NCBI GenBank assembly: GCA_026989135.1 | Contig: JALSJZ010000106.1 | Coordinates: forward strand, 1 to 59,635 | Reading direction: 5' to 3' | Length of the DNA: 59,635 bases | Origin: Sedimenticola sp. | Lineage (GTDB): Bacteria; Pseudomonadota; Gammaproteobacteria; Chromatiales; Chromatiaceae | Shown here: positions 35,215 to 44,488 of the stretch, piece after piece | Layout: the number at the start of each line of letters is the position of its first letter | Numbering within the stretch: the first letter of the stretch is position 1 | The notes under the pieces: model-generated | The model's input: the letters and a program-made list of their open reading frames with translations, nothing else | Told to the model about the DNA's origin: nothing | The model's database searches: none | Made by a program: the position numbers and the translations under genes

Positions 35215-36395
35215 ACGAACACCTCTTCGGGCGTGCTGGAAAAATCCTTGGAGAGGGCGTTGATGACGGCTCCCATAACGGCTCTTATGGCATCCTCGCG
35301 GTTATCGTTGGCGATGATATTCAGATTGGCTTGCTCAGCGGCTGTCAGCAGATAGGTCTGTAGCCGCCAGATGGCATCAAAATTATCCAGATACCGTTTG
35401 GCACGGCGGTTGGGAGCCTGCTGTCCGCGCCCGGTAAAGCGTTGGCGCAGAAGCTTTTTGTCGGCAACGCGGAGCATGATGGGGACAACGATGGCATTCT
35501 CATCCTGTGGGATATTGTCCAGAAAGGAGGGGTGCATGTGCACCCCTTCAAGTATCAGTGAGACCCGCTCCTTGAGCGTGCGTTGCAGTACAGCTTCGGC
35601 GGCAACAGAGAGCAGTTCAACCTGTGTGAGAAAACCATCTATCAGCAGGCCGTCGCGGTCTGTGAGTGACTCAGTGGGGGATGGCAGCGCCTTCCAGGCA
35701 TCAAATGATGAGGTGTGCAGGATCGGCAGCAGGCGATGGGGCAGCATCATGCGCATCACCTCGCGCAGCATGTCGGTAGACTGGGTGCGCACAATATCCA
35801 GCCGGGTGGCCAGCTCGGTTGCCAGGGTACTTTTTCCACTGCCGGGTGCGCCGCCAATAAGAATCAGCAGAGGGCGGTTGCCGTGGCGGTAATCGCTCCA
35901 GACCAGATAGCGTTTTGCGGCATCGGCCCCCAGCTCCCGCCGGAGATAACGGTGGGTCAGCAGCCCCAGCTCGCGTGAGCTGATACGCTCTGTGCTCTGG
36001 CTGACAAGATGGTCGTAGATTCTGGCCACAATGCTCATCGCCCCCTCCTCTGCCAACCCGCAGCACTCCAGGCTGCGTCGTAACTCCCCTCTGGAGAAGG
36101 GGAAACTCTGCATGTTGGAGCGTTCGACCAGAATGGTGGCGGGGGTATGGGAGGAGGTCTGGTAGCGCTGTGCTGTGGCCTCTCCAAAAGAGGCTTCCAG
36201 TTCTTGTGCTACCAGCTCCCGCAGGTCGCTGGTGGAGATTTCGGTTTTATTATCCAATAGCCGCCGGATTGATGATGCGGTGTTGAAGGCATCCTCAAAT
36301 GAGAGTCCAGCGGCCTGTAGTGAGCGGGTAAGTATGCCCCTTAAAAAAGGGGTCTGCCTGCCTGTTGCCAAGTCTATGATGAGCGTTTTTGCCAT
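35211..36395 (-). CDS. 2-phosphoglycerate kinase with ATP-cone domains
   Basis: 394-residue protein. Residues ~1-165 contain two ATP-cone-like repeats (for example PFLRGILTRSLQAAGLSFED and FPFSRGELRRSLECCG). The C-terminal kinase domain has Walker A GGAPGSGKST (about 178-187), then a STDMLREVMR block and LILEGVHMHPSFL. This architecture matches the archaeal/bacterial 2-phosphoglycerate kinase family, which forms 2,3-bisphosphoglycerate on the way to cyclic 2,3-diphosphoglycerate in methanogens. The next gene codes for a phosphoglycerate mutase homologue, overlapping by 4 bp, which supports a phosphoglycerate substrate. The cyclising enzyme was not seen. Confidence 0.78.
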   Translation of the reverse strand: MAKTLIIDLATGRQTPFLRGILTRSLQAAGLSFEDAFNTASSIRRLLDNKTEISTSDLRELVAQELEASFGEATAQRYQTSSHTPATILVERSNMQSFPFSRGELRRSLECCGLAEEGAMSIVARIYDHLVSQSTERISSRELGLLTHRYLRRELGADAAKRYLVWSDYRHGNRPLLILIGGAPGSGKSTLATELATRLDIVRTQSTDMLREVMRMMLPHRLLPILHTSSFDAWKALPSPTESLTDRDGLLIDGFLTQVELLSVAAEAVLQRTLKERVSLILEGVHMHPSFLDNIPQDENAIVVPIMLRVADKKLLRQRFTGRGQQAPNRRAKRYLDNFDAIWRLQTYLLTAAEQANLNIIANDNREDAIRAVMGAVINALSKDFSSTPEEVFV

Positions 36396-36604
36396 GGTGC
36401 CTGTGAGGGTCGGTTGTGCTTGCAGACACTGTACGGCTAACCTGGATTAAAGTGAAGATGTTTGATGCCTCTTGTGCAGGTTACCGGGCAGGCAGAGCAG
36501 GGGATACCTGGGCAATAAAGTTAGGGGATGGCGTGCCGCTATAAGCTCTGCCAGTCGTATTGAAAATAGCCAAAATATAAAAAATTATTACTCTAGGGGA
36601 ACCC

Positions 36605-37903
36605 ATGTATCAGTCAGCCAATAAGGTGCTCATAGTCGAAGACAGTCGGGCAATCAACAAAATGCTTGCGCATCACATTGCAACACAGTTGCATATTGAT
36701 GTTGAATCTGCGGTCTCCATGCAGGAGGCCAAACAGATTCTTGATGCACAGAGCGAGCAGTTTTTTGTTGCAATCCTTGACCTGAATCTTCCAGATGCGC
36801 CCAATGGTGAGGTGGTCGATATGGTTCTGGGTCTGGGGATACCCCCGATCATACTCACCGGCAGCATGTGTGATGATCTGCATGATGAGATGTTGGAAAA
36901 GCCCATTGTTGACTATGTGATAAAACGCAATCTCAATGAGATTGAGTATGTCATCGAAACAGTACAGCGTCTGCGGGAAAACAGGGATAGAAAGGTTCTG
37001 GTGGTGGATGATTCAAGATCATCCCGACAGCTGCTGTCGTCACTGTTACGTCGTCACTACCTGGAGGTGTTGGAGGCCTGTGATGGGGTTGAGGCACTTG
37101 ATGTGCTCTCTGAGAATGATGACATTCTGCTGATGGTTACAGATTACAACATGCCAAGAATGGATGGCATGGAGCTGATCACCAAGGTGCGTGAGAAAAA
37201 GTCGCGCCACGAACTGGCCATTATCGGGATCTCCACCTCAGGTTCAGGCACTGTCTCTATTAAACTGCTGAAATCAGGTGCCAATGATTTTATTACCCGC
37301 CCCTTTATGCATGAGGAGTTCTACTGTCGCATCAATCAAAATATTGATGCGGTTGCCAGCTATTGCAAGTTGAGAGATGCCGCAGACCGTGATTTTCTAA
37401 CCGGCCTTTTTAACCGGAAATATCTCTTTAATACGGGTAGTAAGCTGTTTCAGAATGCGCAGCGAAAAAACATCAGCCTGACAGTGGCGATGCTTGATAT
37501 TGATTTTTTCAAAAAGATAAATGATACGCATGGCCACCATATTGGTGATCTGGCGCTGAAACATGTTGCATCAATATTTACACAGCAGCTTCGCCAGGCG
37601 GATGTTATCACCCGCTTTGGTGGTGAGGAGTTCTGCATGCTATGCGTCAATGTCAGTGGCAGCAGTGCCGAGGTGCTGTTTACCCGCTTCCGGGAGACCA
37701 TAGCCGATACCCCGCTGGTGGTTGGTGATCTGGTTGTGCCGATGACGGTGAGCATTGGCTACAGCATGGAGCTGACCGATTCGCTTGATCACATGATAAG
37801 CGATGCGGATGCGGCGCTGTACGATGCGAAAGGGGGAGGGCGTAACCGGGTGGTACGCTTTGTAAAAAATGAAGAGATCCCTTACATCAGAAAAATCAGC
37901 TGA
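36605..37903 (+). CDS. Double-receiver diguanylate cyclase
   Basis: 432-residue cytoplasmic response regulator: receiver 1 (~5-125, phospho-acceptor Asp59), receiver 2 (~130-250, Asp180 in VTDYNMPRMDGMEL) and a GGDEF domain (~270-425). The catalytic motif is GGEEF (339-343), which is functional in this family. The inhibitory RxxD site is intact (RQAD, 330-333), so product feedback is likely. The second receiver has the standard Lys-region PF. Receiver 1 lacks the usual K-P switch (VIKRNL), so it may be a poor phosphate acceptor. No partner histidine kinase is adjacent. GGGGAA lies about 5 nt before the ATG. Confidence 0.92.
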   Translation: MYQSANKVLIVEDSRAINKMLAHHIATQLHIDVESAVSMQEAKQILDAQSEQFFVAILDLNLPDAPNGEVVDMVLGLGIPPIILTGSMCDDLHDEMLEKPIVDYVIKRNLNEIEYVIETVQRLRENRDRKVLVVDDSRSSRQLLSSLLRRHYLEVLEACDGVEALDVLSENDDILLMVTDYNMPRMDGMELITKVREKKSRHELAIIGISTSGSGTVSIKLLKSGANDFITRPFMHEEFYCRINQNIDAVASYCKLRDAADRDFLTGLFNRKYLFNTGSKLFQNAQRKNISLTVAMLDIDFFKKINDTHGHHIGDLALKHVASIFTQQLRQADVITRFGGEEFCMLCVNVSGSSAEVLFTRFRETIADTPLVVGDLVVPMTVSIGYSMELTDSLDHMISDADAALYDAKGGGRNRVVRFVKNEEIPYIRKIS

Positions 37904-37933
37904 GGGTTGCACCCTGTAAGCCAAGCTGGCTGC

Positions 37934-39757
37934 TTAATGCTCCTGCCGCCCATAGAGTGAGGCGTAGAGTCCGTCGTTATGGATCAGCTCATCGTGTCGA
38001 CCCTCCTCCACAATGCGGCCATCCTCAAATACCAGCACCCGGTCGGCCTGTTTCACCGCACTCAGACGGTGGGCAATGATGATGGTGGTGCGGCCGCGCA
38101 GAAACGCCTGTAACGCACTGTGCAGCTGGCTCTCGGTGGTGGTATCGAGTGCGGATGTTGCCTCATCCAGAATCACGACCCTGGGGTCGGTCAGCACCAT
38201 CCGGGCGACGGCCAGACGCTGACGCTGACCACCGGAGAGGCGAATGCCAAAGCGCCCGACCTGTGTCTCCAGCCCCTGCTCCAGCCCTTGAATGGTTTCA
38301 CGCAGCTGAGCGATCTCAAGTGCGTGCCACAGCGCCTCTTCCGAGACCTCCCGCCCCAGCGTCAGGTTTTGACGAATGGTGTCGTTGAACAGAGCCGGGT
38401 GTTGCAGCACGGTGGCTACATTGTCTCTGACCACATCCATGCCGATCTGTGTGACCGGGATGCCGTCAAAATAGAGTTCACCCGATTGCGCGGGGTAAAG
38501 TCCCAGCAGCACCTGCACCAGCGTGGTTTTGCCGCCGCCACTGGCACCCACCAGTGCGACCTTTTCGCCACTGCGGATCTTGAGTGAGACATGATCCAGC
38601 ACCTGTGGCCCATCGCCGTAGGCAAAGCAGATATCTTTCAGCTCTACAGAGGTGGTGGGTTTATCAGCAAAGGGGTTTTTTAGGTGGGGGTGCTCTGGCT
38701 CCAGATCGACCCGGATCAGCTGGTTGATACGCCCCAGTGCCGCGCTGGCACCATTGTAGGTGTATTGAATGGCCAGGATCTCCTGCACCGGCCCCATCAT
38801 GAACCAGAGGTAGGCAAAGACGGCCATCATCTGGCCGATGGAGAGGTCGGAATAGAGCACCATGAACATGCTGACGGCGCGGAAGGTATCAAAGCCAAAT
38901 AGGAAGATGACAAAGGAGAGGCGGGCAGCGGCATCGCTCTTCCAGGTAAAGGCGGTGGAGTGGTGGCGGATCTTCCCGGCCTGGTCGATGATGCGGTGGA
39001 TGTAGTGGCGCTCACGGTTGCTGGCGCGGATCTGCTGGATGGCATCCAGTGTCTCTGCCAGGGATTCCTGAAAGGCCTGGTAGGCGCTGTTCTCACGGCG
39101 CTTCAGCTGCTTGACCTTGCGCCCGAATACCGTAGTGACATAGATCACCACCGGGTTGAAAATCAGGATAAAGAGCGCCAGCTGCCAGTTCATCCAGAGC
39201 AGCACCACGGCGGTGCCGATGATGCTGAGCACAGCGACCAGAAATTTGCTGGTGGCGACACCGATAAACTGGTCGACTGCATCCAGGTCGGTGACCAGGT
39301 GGGAGGCAACCGTGCTGCTGCCCATGGTTTCATATTCGGCCATGGAGATGCGCTCCAGCCGCAGCAGCAGCACCCGGCGCATGCGGTAGATGACATCCTT
39401 GGAGATGAGGGTGAACTGACGCATCTGCCAGACGCCAAGCACCAGGGCGATCAACCGCAGCAGCAGTGTCAGAATCAGGATGGCGGTGATATAGAGTGCA
39501 GGGCCATGCCAGCTCTCCGGGAAGAGCCCGTTCATGATTTCGATGGATGTCCCAGGCTGATTCAGCAGCACCTCATCCACCAGCAGCGGGATAAAGAGCG
39601 GGATAGGCACACTCACCACGGCACCAAGGATGGCGATGATATTGGCCAGCACCAGCTCCCGTTTGTGGCTCTTGATCATCCCGATCAGCTCGCGCCAGCT
39701 GAAATCGGTATTGCGGATGGTCGGTTCGGGTTGGCCGGTGGTGCTATCTGCTGGCAT
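37934..39757 (-). CDS. ABC exporter, fused permease and ATPase
   Basis: 607-residue half-transporter of the MsbA/LmrA type. Six membrane helices span ~30-340. The nucleotide-binding domain has Walker A GASGGGKTT (~400), signature LSGGQRQRL (~503), Walker B VVILDEATSALD (~523) and the H-loop IIIAHRLS. It probably works as a homodimer in the inner membrane exporting a lipid, peptide or drug; the substrate cannot be inferred. The neighbours (a chemoreceptor and a GGDEF gene) do not point to one. Confidence 0.9.
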   Translation of the reverse strand: MPADSTTGQPEPTIRNTDFSWRELIGMIKSHKRELVLANIIAILGAVVSVPIPLFIPLLVDEVLLNQPGTSIEIMNGLFPESWHGPALYITAILILTLLLRLIALVLGVWQMRQFTLISKDVIYRMRRVLLLRLERISMAEYETMGSSTVASHLVTDLDAVDQFIGVATSKFLVAVLSIIGTAVVLLWMNWQLALFILIFNPVVIYVTTVFGRKVKQLKRRENSAYQAFQESLAETLDAIQQIRASNRERHYIHRIIDQAGKIRHHSTAFTWKSDAAARLSFVIFLFGFDTFRAVSMFMVLYSDLSIGQMMAVFAYLWFMMGPVQEILAIQYTYNGASAALGRINQLIRVDLEPEHPHLKNPFADKPTTSVELKDICFAYGDGPQVLDHVSLKIRSGEKVALVGASGGGKTTLVQVLLGLYPAQSGELYFDGIPVTQIGMDVVRDNVATVLQHPALFNDTIRQNLTLGREVSEEALWHALEIAQLRETIQGLEQGLETQVGRFGIRLSGGQRQRLAVARMVLTDPRVVILDEATSALDTTTESQLHSALQAFLRGRTTIIIAHRLSAVKQADRVLVFEDGRIVEEGRHDELIHNDGLYASLYGRQEH

Positions 39758-39834
39758 ATCGTTTGATGGCTGATTCAGGGCGAGGGCGATTGTAGCCTAA
39801 AATCGACCCTCCCGTTTGAGAAACAGCGCTTTTC

Positions 39835-39862
39835 CAAGATCCACAATCAATTGTGGATCTTG
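39835..39862. terminator. Perfect 13-bp palindromic hairpin
   Basis: CAAGATCCACAAT pairs perfectly with ATTGTGGATCTTG around a 2-nt CA centre. It lies 42 bp after the chemoreceptor stop on the minus strand and before the ABC exporter. There is no long U-run, so it could be a weak terminator, a processing site or a dimeric protein-binding site. Confidence 0.45.
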
Positions 39863-39904
39863 CCTTCTCTTTCAGCTGTATAGCCGGATGATCTCCATAT
39901 TCCG

Positions 39905-42232
39905 TTACACGCGGAACTGCCCAACCAGGCTTTGCAGCTTGGTGGCCAGCTGCGCCAGTTCATCACTTGCAGCGGCGGTATTTTCTGTGCCGGCTGCTGT
40001 CTGCTCTGCCATATCGCGAATGCTTACGATGTTGCGGTTGATCTCCTCTGCCACCACGCTCTGCTCCTCTGCGGCGCTGGCAATCTGTGTGCTCATGTCA
40101 TTGATGTTTTCCACGACTCCAGCGATGCTGGTGAGTGATGCGCCAGCGTTGGTTGCATGCTCAACAGCAGACTGAGCCTGTTTTTGGCTCTGCTCCATAA
40201 CGCCTACCGCCTGTTGGGAGCCAGACTGGAGTTTATCGATCATCTGGTGGATCTCTTTGGTGGATTGCTGGGTGCGGCTGGCCAGGTTGCGCACCTCATC
40301 GGCCACTACGGCAAAACCGCGCCCCTGCTCGCCGGCCCGAGCCGCCTCAATGGCGGCGTTGAGTGCCAGCAGGTTGGTCTGCTCTGCAATCCCTTTGATG
40401 ACGTCCAGGATGGCGCTGATGCTGTCGGTATCCTGCTGTACAGATTGAATGACAGAGGCGGCACTCTCAATCTGGCTGGCCAGCTCACTGATCTGGGCAA
40501 TGGCCTGATCCACCACTTGTCGGCCCTCTCTGGATTCCGTGTTGGCCTCGGCAGAGGCGCTAGCGGTGCTGGAGGTATTGGTTGCCACCTCCTGTACTGT
40601 GGCGCTCATCTCATTCATGGCGGTGGCGACCTGTGTCGTCTCTGCCAGCTGTTGCTGAACGGCTTCGGTTGTCTGGCGGGTGATGACAGAGGTCTCCTCC
40701 GCCGCTGTAGCCAGCTGGCAGGTGTTGCTGGAGACCTGTTGCAGGATGGAGCGGAATTTTGCCAGCATGGCATTGATGGCTTGTGCAGTCTGGCCCAGTT
40801 CATCGTTGGAGTTGATGTCGATTTGCCGGGTCAGGTCAGATTCACTTTCAATGTCGCGGATGGTTTTGCTGAGCTGGGTGATGGGTCTGGTGACGCTGCT
40901 CGCAAACCAGAGGCTGACACCAAGAGCAACTATAATCAGTGCAATGGTAATGCCCGCTGACAGAAACAGGATCTCTTCTGTCAGGGTGTCAGCGGCGGCA
41001 AAGGCCTCGGTCTTGTCGATTTCACTCATGATGGCCCAGTGCAGGCCGTCAATCTCGATTGGGGCATAGGCGGAGAGAACCGGCACGTTCCGGTAGTCTG
41101 GAAAGATGTCAAAGCCGGTGGTTCCGGCCAGAGCCGCCTTGCTGCCGGGGGAGTTGACCGGTTGCAGGTTGATGCTGGTTCCTTTGGCGCGGATCAGTTG
41201 CAGGGTCTTTTGATCTATACCCGTGTTGCTGAGAGCCTGCAGGTAGCTCTCTTTATCTTCAATGAGAAAACGACTCATGCTGCGCAGGGTGTTATCGGCA
41301 CCTACCAGATAGGTCTCGCCGGAGAGCCCCAGCCCGGCATGTCTCCAGTTTCTGTTATGGGTCATCGTTGCGTTGATCCGGTCAATGGGCATCTGGAAGA
41401 TCAGCACACCAATTTTTTCTCCATCCTTAAAAACAGGGGAGGCGATAAAGGCTGCCGGATCCTGATAGGAGGGTGGGTAGGCGGCAAAATCAGAGAGTGC
41501 CACAAAGTCAGGTGAGCTGGCCTGGTTTGCCTTGCGGAATACCTCACCAATGCCGGTATTGGCGAAGGGGCCGCTTTTTAGAGAGGTGGCATAGTCCAGC
41601 TCTTTGAATACGGAGTAGATGATGTTGCCCGTTTCGGAGTCAACCAGAAAGATGTCGTAGTACTCAAATCTATTCAGATAATCGCGGACTACAGGATGAA
41701 AGCGGGCATGTTGCCGGCCATAGCTTGAATAACCGCCGGGGTCGTCCAGCCTGTCCTTTTCACCCAGAGGGTTGGGGTTGGCCTTGATGAAGTGATATTG
41801 AAGCGCCACGGAGTCTGCATCCAGCTGTGCCAGCCACTGGGCGGTGCTGGCCTGCTTGCCAGGGTTGCGCTGCTGGTATTCACGGCTGAAATCCCCGCTG
41901 TAGTATTGCCCCAGCTGACGGCGCAGTGTTTCGATATCGGTGGTGGAGCTCTCTTGCCGGAAGAGAGGAAAGCTGTCCTTGAAGGATGACACTGCTTCAA
42001 CCACCATAAGGTCTTTTGAAAAGGTCAGTATTTGGTTGCGAATGGTGCCAAAGTAGCCCTCAATGTTCTCCTTGGTGGCGTTACGAACCGCAACCAGGCG
42101 CTCTTTTGAGGCGGCTTCAAGTGCTTCATGGCTGGTGCTGGTTGCGACCATCTGGATGGCAAGACTGGCGATGATCACTGGAACGGCGGCCAATAGTGTG
42201 GCGCCGATTATCATTTTCTGTTTTAGAAGCAT
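39905..42232 (-). CDS. Methyl-accepting chemotaxis protein with large periplasmic sensor
   Basis: 775-residue chemoreceptor. TM1 (~7-29) and TM2 (~420-442) enclose a periplasmic domain of about 390 residues with a Cache-like look ([39 protein letters not shown]). A HAMP domain (~443-495) and a long signalling helix pair follow. The conserved hairpin is [19 protein letters not shown] plus VRNLA. I chose ATG 42232 because GGAG lies 9 nt upstream and the mature N-terminus begins with TM1; a longer reading frame upstream overlaps a chemoreceptor remnant. No CheR-binding pentapeptide was seen at the end. The ligand is unknown. Confidence 0.92.
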   Translation of the reverse strand: MLLKQKMIIGATLLAAVPVIIASLAIQMVATSTSHEALEAASKERLVAVRNATKENIEGYFGTIRNQILTFSKDLMVVEAVSSFKDSFPLFRQESSTTDIETLRRQLGQYYSGDFSREYQQRNPGKQASTAQWLAQLDADSVALQYHFIKANPNPLGEKDRLDDPGGYSSYGRQHARFHPVVRDYLNRFEYYDIFLVDSETGNIIYSVFKELDYATSLKSGPFANTGIGEVFRKANQASSPDFVALSDFAAYPPSYQDPAAFIASPVFKDGEKIGVLIFQMPIDRINATMTHNRNWRHAGLGLSGETYLVGADNTLRSMSRFLIEDKESYLQALSNTGIDQKTLQLIRAKGTSINLQPVNSPGSKAALAGTTGFDIFPDYRNVPVLSAYAPIEIDGLHWAIMSEIDKTEAFAAADTLTEEILFLSAGITIALIIVALGVSLWFASSVTRPITQLSKTIRDIESESDLTRQIDINSNDELGQTAQAINAMLAKFRSILQQVSSNTCQLATAAEETSVITRQTTEAVQQQLAETTQVATAMNEMSATVQEVATNTSSTASASAEANTESREGRQVVDQAIAQISELASQIESAASVIQSVQQDTDSISAILDVIKGIAEQTNLLALNAAIEAARAGEQGRGFAVVADEVRNLASRTQQSTKEIHQMIDKLQSGSQQAVGVMEQSQKQAQSAVEHATNAGASLTSIAGVVENINDMSTQIASAAEEQSVVAEEINRNIVSIRDMAEQTAAGTENTAAASDELAQLATKLQSLVGQFRV

Positions 42233-42284
42233 TGTATGCTCTCCTAACTTTGTAAATTGCTGACGTCTCTCTCTGCATATTTGA

Positions 42285-42490
42285 GATCGGTGTGAGCCAG
42301 AGAAAATCTTTTTCATTGCAGCGCAGCGTGAGTATGTCGCGCTCAATTTCCGTGACCTTCAGATGCATAAGGTTTACATTACCGAACTCATGCATGGCGT
42401 ATTGCTGGAACAGCGCCATAAAGATCATGGCCAGCGTGACCAGTCCTCCCAACAGGTAAAGCTTTGCCTTGGTGGTTAAAGATATATCTG
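42285..42490 (-). pseudogene. N-terminal remnant of a second chemoreceptor
   Basis: On the minus strand, an open frame reads KLYLLGGLVTLAMIFMAL (a membrane helix), then [20 protein letters not shown]. That is the start of the sensor helix bundle found in many chemoreceptors (E.D.L.LRR.EKDFL). It has no good start codon, only TTG 42452 in mid-helix, and the similarity stops at about 42285, after which the frame runs unrelated into the next gene. It looks like the leftover of a gene deleted or recombined at the junction with the intact receptor. Confidence 0.55.
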
Positions 42491-42596
42491 GATGTAGCTT
42501 ATGTCTAAAGCATCGGCTACAACCCCATATTCTTGAGGGAAAAATTCAGGTATTTTAAGCGGCTATCTTGTTGTGGAAATAATCAGTGGTAGATTT

Positions 42597-43430
42597 ATGA
42601 AAGGTATAACTCAATGGGCTGTTCTAATCCTGCTGTTGCCGGGGCTGCTCTGGGCAGAAACGCAACCCGAGCTGAAGCTTGTGGGTGACTTTGTCCAGGG
42701 TGGTCTGGTACAGGGGGTGACACAGCCTGGTGCCACGGTGAAGGTGGATGGCAAGCCGGTGCGGGTCTCTGAGGCCGGGCTGTTTCTGGTCGGGTTTGGG
42801 CGTGATGCGCCGGCCGAGTCGCTGGTTCAGGTCAGCTATCCCGATGGCCGCATGGCAGAGCAGTTGCTCAGGGTGGCCAAACGTGAGTACAGGGTACAGC
42901 GTATCGACGGCCTGCCAAAGCGCAAGGTAACGCCCCGTTCAAAAGAGGATTTGGCACGCATCCGCAAAGAGTCTGCGCTGTCGCGCAGTGCCCGTAAGCG
43001 GGATGACCCCCGCACAGATTTTCTGGTCGGTTTTATCTGGCCGGTGACGGGGCCGATCTCTGGTGTCTACGGCAGTCAGCGCATCCTGAATGGCCAGCCC
43101 AGACGCCCTCACTTTGGGGTCGATATTGCACGACCCACCGGCACGCCGGTAGTGGCGCCTGCAGCCGGTATCGTGACCCTGGCGCATCCCGATATGTTCT
43201 TCTCGGGGGGGACTTTGATCCTGGATCACGGCCACGGCCTGTCGTCATCCTTCCTGCATCTGAGCCGCATTCTGGTTGAAGAGGGGCAGCGAATTGAACA
43301 GGGTGAGCTGATTGCCGAGATAGGTGCGACGGGTCGCGTAACAGGTGCCCATCTGGATTGGCGCATGAACCTCTTTACCAAGCGGATTGATCCCCAACTG
43401 CTGGTGCCGCCAATGCCGCAGGAGAAGTAA
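42597..43430 (+). CDS. Periplasmic M23-family peptidase
   Basis: 277-residue exported protein with signal peptide MKGITQWAVLILLLPGLLWA. An N-terminal beta-rich region (~25-130) precedes an M23 (LytM) domain. The first metal motif HFGVD (HxxxD) is intact. The second site reads GAHLDWRM, where the usual HxH is HxD, so the second ligand is Asp or the enzyme has altered activity. It probably acts on peptidoglycan or regulates an amidase. I chose ATG 42597 for the signal peptide; an in-frame GTG at 42573 exists. It is convergent with the next gene (3 bp gap). Confidence 0.87.
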   Translation: MKGITQWAVLILLLPGLLWAETQPELKLVGDFVQGGLVQGVTQPGATVKVDGKPVRVSEAGLFLVGFGRDAPAESLVQVSYPDGRMAEQLLRVAKREYRVQRIDGLPKRKVTPRSKEDLARIRKESALSRSARKRDDPRTDFLVGFIWPVTGPISGVYGSQRILNGQPRRPHFGVDIARPTGTPVVAPAAGIVTLAHPDMFFSGGTLILDHGHGLSSSFLHLSRILVEEGQRIEQGELIAEIGATGRVTGAHLDWRMNLFTKRIDPQLLVPPMPQEK

Positions 43431-43433
43431 GGG

Positions 43434-44006
43434 TTAATCGCAAACCAGTCCGGGCACTTTTATATCGTAATATTGCATATCCTTAAGGGCGTGAGGCAGG
43501 ACGCTTTTCTCCCCCAGCAGCTCAAAGTAGAGCCGCCCCGCCTGGGCAATCGCTTTCTGTTTGTAGGACTCTTTGGCCTCTTTTCTGACCCTGTCCCACT
43601 GGGTATAGAGCGTGGCAAATTCAGGCAGCGCCATCAGTTTCAGATAGAGGGCGTTGGTGCAGTCACGTCCGCGACAGGCATTCTTGATCCAGTTTGGGGT
43701 GGCATTGGTAAAGCCGTGGCGCAGCTTTAATTTACGCATGTCCTTTTCGGCAAAATGGCGAAATACAAACTGGTCTATCCTGGCAAACAGCGCATGTCTT
43801 GACAGTACCGGGGCATACACTTTGTAGGTCTCGGGGTGTTTTTGTGCGTAGACCCGATGCATCTTTTCAAACAGAGCGCCCCGGTTATCGCTGTATTCAT
43901 CGTAGTGCTTTATCAGGCACGCAACGCTCTCATTCGCAGAGGCGAAGCTGGAGAACAGCATCAGAAACAACAGTGCAATCGGGATCTTCAAGGTTATTTG
44001 ATGCAA
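43434..44006 (-). CDS. Exported hypothetical protein
   Basis: 190 residues with a clear signal peptide (MHQITLKIPIALLFLMLFSS, cleavage after FASA). The mature part is helical and basic, with conserved-looking Cys near CLIKHY, ACRGRDC and the C-terminal LVCD, suggesting disulfides. No family is recognised. It is convergent with the M23 peptidase gene and stands apart from rsfS by 73 bp. Confidence 0.7.
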   Translation of the reverse strand: MHQITLKIPIALLFLMLFSSFASANESVACLIKHYDEYSDNRGALFEKMHRVYAQKHPETYKVYAPVLSRHALFARIDQFVFRHFAEKDMRKLKLRHGFTNATPNWIKNACRGRDCTNALYLKLMALPEFATLYTQWDRVRKEAKESYKQKAIAQAGRLYFELLGEKSVLPHALKDMQYYDIKVPGLVCD

Positions 44007-44079
44007 CAGCCAAGGCAGAGGTGTGTGAGGTCTTTTTATAATTTGGGTGGGATAGTATCAGGGTTTTCCATCAACTGCC

Positions 44080-44430
44080 TTATCCGCTGGTTTCGCCTGT
44101 TTGTGACGCATCCATCTGCCACAGTCGCTCCAGCTGGTAGAAGTCACGCACCTTGGGCAGCATGATGTGAACGATGACGCCATTGATATCAACCAGCGCC
44201 CATTCGCCTTCGTCTACCCCTTCTAAGCCCAAAGGGGTCTCTCCCGCTTTTTTGGCCTGGAAGGCGACGCTCTCGGCAAGGGATTTAACATGCCGACTGG
44301 AGGTGCCGCTGGCAATCACCATAATATCGGTGATGCTGCTTCGGCCTCTGACATCAATGACGGTGATCTCTTTGGCCTTCATATCTTCCAGGACCTTGAT
44401 GACCAGATCGCGTAATGCTTCAACTTGCAT
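44080..44430 (-). CDS. rsfS: Ribosomal silencing factor RsfS
   Basis: 116-residue protein that binds ribosomal protein uL14 and blocks subunit joining. It has the family core DVRGRSSITDIMVIASGTSS, EGVDEGEWALVDI and VIVHIM, and ends in FYQLERLW. I chose ATG 44430 (MQVEALRDLVIKVLEDM) because GGAGAAGG lies directly upstream; a longer frame runs into the metH end. nadD and rlmH, its common neighbours, are not here. It follows metH by 58 bp on the same strand. Confidence 0.93.
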   Translation of the reverse strand: MQVEALRDLVIKVLEDMKAKEITVIDVRGRSSITDIMVIASGTSSRHVKSLAESVAFQAKKAGETPLGLEGVDEGEWALVDINGVIVHIMLPKVRDFYQLERLWQMDASQTGETSG

Positions 44431-44488
44431 GCCTTCTCCTGAGGTTGCAGCAGCCACCTTGTGTGGCTTAAGGGTTAATGATAACCGA

